Part shown: piece by piece, positions 1-7,415 of the stretch
Layout: each line of letters opens with the position of its first letter
Position numbering within the stretch: the first letter of the stretch is position 1
NCBI GenBank assembly: GCA_900553255.1
Contig: USCI01000002.1
Span: 9,859 to 73,858, forward strand
Source of the DNA: an uncultured Oscillospiraceae bacterium
GTDB taxonomy: Bacteria > Bacillota > Clostridia > Oscillospirales > Acutalibacteraceae
Length of the DNA: 64,000 bases
Direction of reading: 5' to 3'
The notes under the pieces: model-generated
What the model saw: the letters and a program-made list of their open reading frames with translations, nothing else
What the model was told of the DNA's origin: nothing
The model's database searches: none
Translations under genes and position numbers: made by a program

Positions 1-115
1 CCCATGAAGGGAACTGCACCTTCTGCTGCTTTCCGGCGGCCCAGCACCGCCCGCAGATACACAAGCCATACGGCCAGCCTGTCCCGTGAGGGAGGGCTTT
101 ATCGCCATTTCCTTT

Positions 116-1000
116 TTAACGCGATGTTTTTCCTGCTCCTGTGCGGTTTTCCGCCGAACGAAGCCAGCGCCGATAAGCGGCAGCCGACATGCCGGTTTCC
201 CGCTTGAACAGGCTGTTGAAGTGGGAGGGATTGTCATAGCCCACATACTGGGCGATATCCTGTATGGACATTTGGGTGTCCGCCAGCAGCCGTTTGGCCT
301 CCTCAATGCGCCGGCCGATCAGGTAATGGATCGGCGAATAGCCGGTTTCCTCCTTGAAAATATGGGACAGGTAAAAGCGGCTGATATAATGGGCGCCGGC
401 AATATCCTTGAGCTGCAGCGACTCGGTAAAATGGTTGTCGATATAGGATTTAACCTCACTGATGATCGGCGACCCCGACTCCTCCGGCCGTTTGCCGTCC
501 GCCAGGCCGAGCAGACGGAGAAGATACGCCGAAATCACCCGCAGATACCCTTCGCAGATGAGTGCGGTGTCGTCCCGCGCATCACGGCATTCGCTGTACA
601 CGCCTTCCATCAGGGTAACCATGCGGTCATATAATGGCCCGGTGTGCAGCACCGGCTGCTGCCGGATCCGCTCGGCCGCACGTGCCTCCATCTCCGGCGT
701 AAACAACCGCAGCGCCGCACAATAGTAGGTCTCCCCGCCGGCATGCTGCGGGTACAGCTCCTCGTGTTCAATGCCCCGGCCGAACAGGATCAGATCGCCG
801 GCCTTGACGGTATACGGCTCCCCGTTAATGGTGAACGCCGCATGCCCGCCGGTCATCAGCACCAGCTCGGTAAACAGCTCGTGGCTGTGTGCACGGATAA
901 AATAATCCCCGCCGCGGCAGTTGACGTGTCCGGTATACATCAGCACCGGCGGCTCAAAAATGCCGGCCGTCGTACCCACGGCATGGGCGGCAATGTTCAC
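116..1000 (-). CDS. AraC-family transcriptional regulator with N-terminal cupin
   Basis: A 294-residue one-component sugar-response regulator. The N-terminal half is a cupin-like sensing domain (HSHELFTELVLMTGG, then a GDLILFGRGIEHE turn). The last 100 residues form two AraC helix-turn-helix units: the first around LKDIAGAHYISRFYLSHIF, the second around MSIQDIAQYVGYDNPSHFN, followed by the usual FKRETGMS-AYR signature. A GTG start at 1000 is chosen because AAGGGGGAAG lies 8 bases upstream; an in-frame ATG at 1042 has no ribosome site. It is transcribed alone from a strong promoter at 1051-1079. It probably controls a glycan operon nearby, but no target site was identified. Confidence 0.9.
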   Translation of the reverse strand: MNIAAHAVGTTAGIFEPPVLMYTGHVNCRGGDYFIRAHSHELFTELVLMTGGHAAFTINGEPYTVKAGDLILFGRGIEHEELYPQHAGGETYYCAALRLFTPEMEARAAERIRQQPVLHTGPLYDRMVTLMEGVYSECRDARDDTALICEGYLRVISAYLLRLLGLADGKRPEESGSPIISEVKSYIDNHFTESLQLKDIAGAHYISRFYLSHIFKEETGYSPIHYLIGRRIEEAKRLLADTQMSIQDIAQYVGYDNPSHFNSLFKRETGMSAAAYRRWLRSAENRTGAGKTSR

Positions 1001-1050
1001 ACGGGCTTCCCCCTTTCCCCGCGCCCCCAAAGGGGGCCTCATCTGTCCTG

Positions 1051-1079
1051 ATTATACGGTATCCGGCGGCAGCCGTCAA
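1051..1079 (-). promoter_or_regulatory. Sigma-A promoter of the 116-1000 AraC gene
   Basis: On the minus strand TTGACG (1079-1074), a 17-base spacer and a perfect TATAAT (1056-1051). This lies about 50 bases before the GTG start of the regulator gene. Confidence 0.8.
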
Positions 1080-1239
1080 GGCAGCCCGCCCTGTGCTGGT
1101 GCCGGAAAATCCGGCTCCCGGCGGACAGCCCGCGTCCGGTGGTGCCGGTTATCCGCTGGCGGACGAAACCTCCCCAATCCACATGCCTGGTGTATGTGAT
1201 GACGCTCCTCACGCAGGTATAGCCGGCCGGTGGACAGAG

Positions 1240-1269
1240 AAAGGGGCGGATATTCTCGTCCGCCCCTTT
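1240..1269 (-). terminator. Hairpin terminator ending cassette A
   Basis: Perfect 11-bp stem AAAGGGGCGGA/TCCGCCCCTTT with an 8-base loop, 12 bases past the stop of the isomerase gene. The following minus-strand T-tract is short (TTTCTCTGT), so termination may be partial. Confidence 0.7.
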
Positions 1270-1280
1270 GCTGTACTGGG

Positions 1281-2018
1281 TTATTTGGCTGCCTGCCGGA
1301 GATTCTCCAGGCTCATCCGCACCGCCTCAAGCGGGTCGCCGATAGGCTGGTCCATCTCGACAATGCCCCATGGAATGCCCATTTTGTCACCCTGCCGGAC
1401 AATGCTCATCACATCCACCGTGCCGGTCATCAGGGTGGGATTCGGATCCTCATGGGTAACCGGATCCTTGTCGAGCATATCCTTCAGGTGCACAAGCACA
1501 ATCCGGTCGGCGTATTTGGCCATCAATTCCGCAGGGTCATAGCCCGCGAACTTCACCCAGTAGGTATCCAGCTCAAATTTCAGTTCCGGGCAAAGCTCCA
1601 TCAGCCGCTCATAGCGGCCGTCCACGAACTCAAAATCGTGGTTGTGGTAGGACAGCTCGATCCCGGCCGCGGCCAGCGTCTTCTGGATGCCGTTGATCAT
1701 ATCAGCGGTTGCCTCAATATTCGCGGAACTCAGCCGCTCCGGATCCATCCACGGCAGGGTAATCCGTGTCATACCGAGCTCCCCGGCGATACGGATCCAT
1801 TTGTCCGCGTCCGCCTGTAAATCCTGATAGCCGATATGCGCGCTGATCACGGTCAGCCCGTTTTTGCGCACCTCCTGCACCATTTCTTCCGGCGTCAGAT
1901 CGCCGAACCCGGCGAGCTCCACACCGGTATACCCCATCTGCGCGACCTGCTCGAGGGTCTTTGCCATCTGTTTGTCGGTCAGCTGCCGCAGGGTGTACAT
2001 CTGCAGCCCGTATTCCAT
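1281..2018 (-). CDS. Sugar phosphate isomerase/epimerase (xylose isomerase-like TIM barrel)
   Basis: A 245-residue cytoplasmic protein of the AP_endonuc_2/xylose isomerase-like family, which usually isomerises or epimerises free or phosphorylated sugars using a divalent metal. Visible signatures in order: MEYGLQMYTLR opening strand, GVELAGFG, SAHIG, YHNHDFEF, FELDTYWV, LVHLKDM and GIVEMDQP; these give the expected metal ligands Glu, Asp, His and Glu at barrel ends. TAGGAGA precedes the ATG. It is the last gene of the minus-strand run, 26 bases after the surface protein gene at 2045, so it probably acts on a monosaccharide released by that system. The exact substrate cannot be read. Confidence 0.85.
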   Translation of the reverse strand: MEYGLQMYTLRQLTDKQMAKTLEQVAQMGYTGVELAGFGDLTPEEMVQEVRKNGLTVISAHIGYQDLQADADKWIRIAGELGMTRITLPWMDPERLSSANIEATADMINGIQKTLAAAGIELSYHNHDFEFVDGRYERLMELCPELKFELDTYWVKFAGYDPAELMAKYADRIVLVHLKDMLDKDPVTHEDPNPTLMTGTVDVMSIVRQGDKMGIPWGIVEMDQPIGDPLEAVRMSLENLRQAAK

Positions 2019-2044
2019 ACCGTTTCTCCTACTTGGTTTGGTTC

Positions 2045-3958
2045 TTATTTCTTCTTGAGAATTACCAGCGTCACCACAACCACGCCGATCAGGAACACGC
2101 CGAGGCAGACAAGCACGATAATCACCGGCACCATGCTGCCCTGACTGCCGTCCGCCGCGGATGCGCCGCTGGCCGGCGCGGATTCCTCCGGATCCGGCAC
2201 ACCGCTGAGACCCACATAGTCGATGTATACCCCGTCCCCGCTCATTCCCTGGATAACCAGTGTGGAACCGGCCGGCACATTGAGGGTTGCGCTCATGTCC
2301 GTATACGTCTCGGTCGCCTTAAGCTCCAGCTCAACGCTGTTTTTCCCGTTGACCGTCAGCCGGATCCGGCTGTCCGCATCCGCACGGTAATGCACCCGGA
2401 CCCGGGCGCCGCCGCGGATGCCCTGCATCGTCACGGTATCCCCTTCGCCGGTCAGCCCGGCCACCGCCTTGCCGTTGGAGGCGGCGTCATCGGTGACCAC
2501 CTCCGCCTTTCCGGCGAGCACGCCGTTTTCCGTCTCCAGCTGCGGATACGCGCCAATCACGTCCAGCGTCACTGCGCCGCTTTCCAGCTGGACGCGCAGG
2601 TTGGCGCCCTTAACCACCGTCTGGGAGAGGTAAACCGTCGTGTAGTCTGCCGAGGCAGGCAGCGTAATCTCCTGCTTTTTCTCATCGTCGATATACAGGC
2701 CTACCACCGCGTCGGCGGCCGCCTTGTAGGTCAGGCCGATTTGGTTGAGCGCCGTGCACTCATAAAAGGCAATACCGTCGCCGGCCGTCGTCAGTTCCAC
2801 CGCCGTCTGGCCGGAAGCTGTCTCATCCGCAACCGCGGCGGTGCCGCCGACACGGTATCCGGTTTCCGCCTCCGCCTGGCCCTCCAGCGGATACACCAGG
2901 CTCCAGTCCATCACCGCCGGCGGGTTCCCCTCTTCCTTGTAGAGGTTGTACCCGAAATACAGCCAGCCCCGGAATTCGTCGAACTGCTCATAGAAGTCCA
3001 GGGTTGCCTTCATGGCCTTGATTTTGGCTTCCTTGTCCTTGACCAGGCCGGCGGTCTGGTTCGGCACAACGCCGTCGTTATACTCCAGGGTATGGAAACC
3101 GCTTTCAATCACCAGCGGCTGCCCCGGGTACTGGCTGAGGTAGGTATTCATCGAAATTGCCAGCCGATTGGCGTTGATCAGCTCTTCACCGGATGCGGAT
3201 GCATCCGGCAGCTTGCTGCTGTTGACCGGATAGGAGTAGTTGTTCATGAAATACCCGTCCGCACCGGACGAGATATACGAAGGCGTCTGGAAACCGTTGT
3301 CCCAGCCATAGAAAACGCTCAGGTACAGCTGTGCATCGGCAAAGCCATAGGAGGCGGTGGTCTCGCGCATCCGCCTGACAAACGCCTCAGCGTATTCCAC
3401 CTGGCGCTGCTTCGACTGCGCACCGTTGATGCCGCCCTCCAGCTTTTGCTGCACCTGCGGATCATCAACCGGCATATTCAGCGCAAAATACGCCACCTGC
3501 TGGCGCTTGCCGTCGCCGCAGACATACTCAATGAGCTTCTGGTAGGTGTTGAAAACATAGTCAAGGTCAGAAACCTGGAACGCAAAGGTATCGCTGTACG
3601 CTTCGATGCGCACCACAACCTTCATGCCCAGCCGGGCAAGCTCTTCAAACAGGAAATCCTTGTTCTCGTTGCTGTCCCCGCTGTCAAAGCCTTCCAGGCC
3701 GTAGATGTTCAGGGTGTTGATATTGTACACATACTTCATGTTTTCGAGCTCGCGGGTAATCCAGGCGTGTACATCGCCGTCCTTCTTCAGATCCAGCACC
3801 GCGCCGCTGAAAAAGGTATCCGGCTCCACATAGGTTTCGTACGGGGTCATCTCTGTAACCGGCTGTTCGGTGGCCGCAGCCACACCGGGGCCGGGAACCA
3901 GCAGAAGCGCGCTCATCAGCGCAGCCAGCCCTCCTGCCAGAAGACGTTTCCTCATCAT
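2045..3958 (-). CDS. Membrane-anchored surface TIM-barrel protein with C-terminal beta-sandwich modules
   Basis: 637 residues. A signal peptide (MMRKRLLAGGLAALMSALLL) is followed by a roughly 340-residue barrel-like domain shared with the next gene (4031-5443): LNMPVDDP, SVFYGWDN, GADGYFMNNY, LVIESGFHTLEYN and YFGYNLYKEEGNPP are common to both. After it come about 200 residues of beta-rich sequence that look like two carbohydrate-binding modules (repeats of VRVHYRADADSRIRLTVNG type), then a Ser/Ala linker, one transmembrane segment and a KKK tail. The Glu in VIESGF sits where a clan-A glycosidase nucleophile would be, but the family is not recognised and catalysis is inferred. The ATG at 3958 follows AAAGGA; in-frame ATGs at 3985 and 4015 would add residues before the signal peptide. 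Confidence 0.75.
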   Translation of the reverse strand: MMRKRLLAGGLAALMSALLLVPGPGVAAATEQPVTEMTPYETYVEPDTFFSGAVLDLKKDGDVHAWITRELENMKYVYNINTLNIYGLEGFDSGDSNENKDFLFEELARLGMKVVVRIEAYSDTFAFQVSDLDYVFNTYQKLIEYVCGDGKRQQVAYFALNMPVDDPQVQQKLEGGINGAQSKQRQVEYAEAFVRRMRETTASYGFADAQLYLSVFYGWDNGFQTPSYISSGADGYFMNNYSYPVNSSKLPDASASGEELINANRLAISMNTYLSQYPGQPLVIESGFHTLEYNDGVVPNQTAGLVKDKEAKIKAMKATLDFYEQFDEFRGWLYFGYNLYKEEGNPPAVMDWSLVYPLEGQAEAETGYRVGGTAAVADETASGQTAVELTTAGDGIAFYECTALNQIGLTYKAAADAVVGLYIDDEKKQEITLPASADYTTVYLSQTVVKGANLRVQLESGAVTLDVIGAYPQLETENGVLAGKAEVVTDDAASNGKAVAGLTGEGDTVTMQGIRGGARVRVHYRADADSRIRLTVNGKNSVELELKATETYTDMSATLNVPAGSTLVIQGMSGDGVYIDYVGLSGVPDPEESAPASGASAADGSQGSMVPVIIVLVCLGVFLIGVVVVTLVILKKK

Positions 3959-4030
3959 CCTGAAAACCATTCCTTTCTTCCGCATGTACGGGTCATCTGT
4001 CGTTGGGAATGCCATTGATCCGGGCGCCGG

Positions 4031-5443
4031 TTATCCCGCCGCCTTGGCCTTGTGCCGCAGCACCAGCCAGAACGCCGTCAGCCCGCCGAGCACCGCCGTC
4101 AGCCCGCCGAGCACGCCCAGCGCAATCTTGGTAGCCAGCGGCATACCGGCGGCCTGCTCGACTCCGCTGCTCTCATCCGCACCCGATTCCGTTCCCGCCG
4201 GGGCGCCCGTATCCGTTCCGGAGGACGTCACATCGCCCTCCCCGCCGGATATACCCGGCTCTGTCCCGGCCGTGCTGCCGTCCGCAGAGGAAGTGGTGCC
4301 CGCCCCGCCGGTGGTATTGCCGCTCGTGGTGCTGCCGTCTGTGGGGGCGTCTGTGGAGGCGTCTGTGGGTGCGGAAGGCTCTGTCGTGGTCGCCCAGTCG
4401 TCGCCGCCCGGATAATTGAGGGTCCAGTCCATCACCGCAGGCGGGTTGCCCTCCTCCTTGTACAGGTTGTACCCGAAATACAGCGCACCGCGGAAGTTCG
4501 GCACCACCTCGCGGTAATAATCGATCGTCGCCTTGATGGCACGGGCCTTTGCCGCCCGGTTAGCCACCAGGCCGGCGGTCTGGTTGGGCTTTTTGCCGCC
4601 GTTGTATTCCAGTGTGTGGAAACCGAATTCCACCACCAGCGGCTTATCCGGATAATCCCTGAGGAATTTGCTCACCGAAATGGACAGCCTCGCCCGGTTA
4701 ATCAGGTCGGCATCCGATGCGGTTTCGTCCGGGATGCTGTTGTCGTTCTTGGGGTAGGTGTAGTTGTTCATAAAGTAGCCGTCCGCCCCGGCGGAGGCAT
4801 AGGACGGGATTTTGAAGCTGTTGTCCCAGCCATAGAAAATGCTCAGGTACATCTGCGCGTCGGTGAACCCGCGCTTGGCGGTTTCCTCCCGCATGCGCTT
4901 GACAAACGCCTCGGCATAGGTCACCTGGCTTGCCACATAATTATCCGAATTGAGGCCGCCGGTGTTCTGCTGCACCCGGGGGTCGTCGACCGGCATGTTC
5001 AGCGAGAAATACGCCACCTGCTCCCGGTGCTCGGGCTGGCAGACGAGGTCAAGCAGCTCGTCGTACACATCAATGATATACGGCAGGTCCGCCTCGCGGA
5101 AGGCAAAATCCTGGCTGTACGCTTCAATGCGCACCACCGCCTGCATACCGAGCCGCTTGAGCTCGTCAAACAGCCTCTCGGTATACCGGAAGCTTTCGAG
5201 GCCATACAGGTTGACCGTATTGATGTTGTATTCGTTTTTCATGGTGGTGAGCTCGCTGGTGATCCAGGAAGCGACATCGCCGTCCCGTTTGAGCTCGAGC
5301 ATCGCTCCATTGTAAAAGGAATCCGGGGAAACCATCTCCTCGTAGGGGGCCATCGGACTGAGGGCACCCGCGGGCATGGCGGAAAGCCCCACACCCAGAA
5401 CCGCCGCTGTCGTAACCATAGCTGCAAGACCTTTCTTAAACAT
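4031..5443 (-). CDS. Membrane-anchored surface TIM-barrel protein (paralogue of 2045-3958)
   Basis: 470 residues: signal peptide ending AGALS, the same barrel-like domain as its downstream neighbour (LNMPVDDPRVQQ, SIFYGWDN, ADGYFMNNYTYP, LVVEFGFHTLEYNGG, YFGYNLYKEEGNPP), then a 100-residue Ser/Thr/Gly/Asp linker, a transmembrane segment (KIALGVLGGLTAVLGGLTAF) and a short basic tail. Unlike its paralogue it lacks the beta-sandwich modules and instead has a long spacer that would hold the domain away from the membrane. The Asp-Asp-Pro and Glu motifs are conserved between the two copies, which argues for function. Probably an extracytoplasmic glycan-cutting or glycan-binding protein; reaction unknown. 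Confidence 0.75.
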   Translation of the reverse strand: MFKKGLAAMVTTAAVLGVGLSAMPAGALSPMAPYEEMVSPDSFYNGAMLELKRDGDVASWITSELTTMKNEYNINTVNLYGLESFRYTERLFDELKRLGMQAVVRIEAYSQDFAFREADLPYIIDVYDELLDLVCQPEHREQVAYFSLNMPVDDPRVQQNTGGLNSDNYVASQVTYAEAFVKRMREETAKRGFTDAQMYLSIFYGWDNSFKIPSYASAGADGYFMNNYTYPKNDNSIPDETASDADLINRARLSISVSKFLRDYPDKPLVVEFGFHTLEYNGGKKPNQTAGLVANRAAKARAIKATIDYYREVVPNFRGALYFGYNLYKEEGNPPAVMDWTLNYPGGDDWATTTEPSAPTDASTDAPTDGSTTSGNTTGGAGTTSSADGSTAGTEPGISGGEGDVTSSGTDTGAPAGTESGADESSGVEQAAGMPLATKIALGVLGGLTAVLGGLTAFWLVLRHKAKAAG

Positions 5444-5487
5444 AAATTTGACTGCCTTTCCGGCCTGTGTCTGCCGTCGCTTCCGGC

Positions 5488-6471
5488 TTAACCCACAATG
5501 CCTGAACGTTCAAAATTTTCCACAAAGAACTTCTGTGCCGCCACAAATACCAGCATCAGCGGAGCAACGGCCAGCAGGGAGGCCGCGTTCTTGAGGATGG
5601 AGGTATAGGCGGGATCATCAACATAGGCACCGGTGATAATGGTAATCATATTGTCGATCCGGTAAAGGTTGCGGGAGATGAAATCGAAGTCGGGGGTCAG
5701 GATCGCCGCATAAAACTCGTCATTCCACTGCCATACAAAGGAGAACACCGCAATGGTCACCAGAATCGGCACCGCGTTGGGCAGCATGATGCGGTAAAAT
5801 GTCTTGAACGGCGAAGCACCGTCCACATGGGCCGCTTCCTCCAGCTCGGTGGGCATATTGCGGAAGAACTGGGTCATCAGATAGATATACAGGCCGTTGC
5901 GCACCCCTACACCGCACAGCGAGCGGATGAAAATCGGCCAGTAGGTGTTGATCAGGCCGACCCTGCCGGTAAGCAGCTCGACCAGGCCGAAGGGGTTGAA
6001 AAAGCGCGTCTGGGCATACATGCCCATCATGTAGGTCTGCGGCGGCACCACAAGGGTGAATACCGCAAGAACAAACAGCAGCTTGGACCCGGGAAACTTC
6101 AGCTTGACAAATGCATACGCGGCCAGGCAGCAGGAAAACATCTGCAGCAGCGTGCATACCACGCAGGTGAACAGCGTATTCACGAACGCCGTCGGGTATC
6201 GCATCGCGTTAAAGGAAAAGGCGAAGTTGTCGAGGGTAGGATTTTTCGCGATCCAGCGCACCGCCACATCGTTCATATCCGAGCGGCTCATGATGGAAAC
6301 GCTGAGCTTGACGATCAGCGGATAGATAATGATGAAGGAAATCCCGATGACCAGCATCATCCGCATCAGCTTCCAGACGAAGGCGCGGCTTTTGCTCGCC
6401 GCCAGCCGGTAGACGCGCTGTCTTTCGTCCGCGTCATGCATGCTCCGTTGCAGCGTATTGGTAAACTTCAT
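5488..6471 (-). CDS. Carbohydrate ABC transporter permease, MalG-type (cassette A, pair 2)
   Basis: 327 residues with six transmembrane segments and the EAA loop EEAAHVDGASPFKTFYRIMLP that docks the ATPase. A longer open frame begins at 6573, but the ATG at 6471 follows TAAGGAGG by 8 bases and gives the normal N-terminus. It lies 14 bases after the MalF-type permease (6486-7415), its obvious partner. The pair follows a DUF5696 lipoprotein gene, as the equivalent pair does in cassette B. Confidence 0.93.
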   Translation of the reverse strand: MKFTNTLQRSMHDADERQRVYRLAASKSRAFVWKLMRMMLVIGISFIIIYPLIVKLSVSIMSRSDMNDVAVRWIAKNPTLDNFAFSFNAMRYPTAFVNTLFTCVVCTLLQMFSCCLAAYAFVKLKFPGSKLLFVLAVFTLVVPPQTYMMGMYAQTRFFNPFGLVELLTGRVGLINTYWPIFIRSLCGVGVRNGLYIYLMTQFFRNMPTELEEAAHVDGASPFKTFYRIMLPNAVPILVTIAVFSFVWQWNDEFYAAILTPDFDFISRNLYRIDNMITIITGAYVDDPAYTSILKNAASLLAVAPLMLVFVAAQKFFVENFERSGIVG

Positions 6472-6485
6472 AAAACCGCACCTCC

Positions 6486-7415
6486 TTACCTCTTGTCGTA
6501 GGTGAATACCAGCCGCGAGCCGATCAGGGCCACCAGGCCGAGGATCACCGCAATCAGGGCAAAATATACCCATGACATCGCCGCCGATACGTCATACATC
6601 ATGCTGGTCATGAGCTCCTGTGTCTGCACGACGATGGGATTGTTGTAGGCGGTGAAGGAATCAATGATGGAATAAATCACGCACAGCAGCAGGGAAGAGC
6701 TCGCCATCGGGAAGGTGATCAGCCAGAATTTTTCCCAGCCGCCGGCCCCTTCCACATACGCCGCCTCATAAAGCGAGGGGGAAATGGACTGCAGCGCCGC
6801 GAGCATAATCAGGATCTGCACCCCCGACAGCGAGACGATCTGGAAGACCTGATCAACCACCGAGGTAAGAAAGCTGACAAATTCCTCCGGCAGGCCGAAT
6901 TGCTGGATGAACTCAGCAAGCTGAAAGGACTGCAGGAAACCCTGCGAAGCCTCGATGCTCTTGTAGGAGGAGCTCTGCATCGCCTGCTGCATCACGTCGC
7001 CGGAATCCACCTTAAGCATGGCGCTCGACGCGTAAATGATCGGCAGGAAGAAAATCACCCGTGCAATGCTGCGCCCGGGAAATTTCTGATTGATCAGGAT
7101 CGCACAGAAGAAGCTCATGAACACGATAATCGGCACGGTCTTGCCCATGTTCACGAACGCATCGACCAGGTTTTTCGTATAGTTCGGATCCTCACGGAAG
7201 GCATAAACAAAATTCTGGAATCCAATCCATTCCATATGCAGGCCGGTTCCCCGTGCGACCGACACATCCGAAAACGCCATAAACAGCGACTGGCTCAGCG
7301 GCACCAGGAAAAGAAAAACAATCCCGATAATCACCGGCAGCGAAAACACAAATCCGGTCACCGCCTTCTGCCGGTTGATCTTGCGGGAATAATAGCCATG
7401 ATCCAGGCCCTTCAT
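6486..7415 (-). CDS. Carbohydrate ABC transporter permease, MalF/UgpA-type (cassette A, pair 2)
   Basis: 309 residues with a short cytoplasmic N-terminus, six transmembrane segments and EAA loop LYEAAYVEGAGGWEKFW. It has a long periplasm-side loop (about residues 125-190: MQQAMQSSSYKSIEASQ onward), which is also present in its cassette B counterpart at 43315. GAAGGAGG precedes the ATG. Its start overlaps the stop region of the DUF5696 gene, so the two are translationally coupled. No ATPase is encoded nearby. Confidence 0.93.
   Translation of the reverse strand: MKGLDHGYYSRKINRQKAVTGFVFSLPVIIGIVFLFLVPLSQSLFMAFSDVSVARGTGLHMEWIGFQNFVYAFREDPNYTKNLVDAFVNMGKTVPIIVFMSFFCAILINQKFPGRSIARVIFFLPIIYASSAMLKVDSGDVMQQAMQSSSYKSIEASQGFLQSFQLAEFIQQFGLPEEFVSFLTSVVDQVFQIVSLSGVQILIMLAALQSISPSLYEAAYVEGAGGWEKFWLITFPMASSSLLLCVIYSIIDSFTAYNNPIVVQTQELMTSMMYDVSAAMSWVYFALIAVILGLVALIGSRLVFTYDKR

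Noticed and set aside
1..115. Possible end of an upstream gene at the window edge
   Set aside because: No frame shows a recognisable domain or a proper start; nothing can be supported in this stretch.
1961..4018. A 685-codon plus-strand open frame opposite 2045-3958
   Set aside because: Antisense shadow; the minus-strand protein has a signal peptide, conserved motifs with its paralogue and a membrane anchor.
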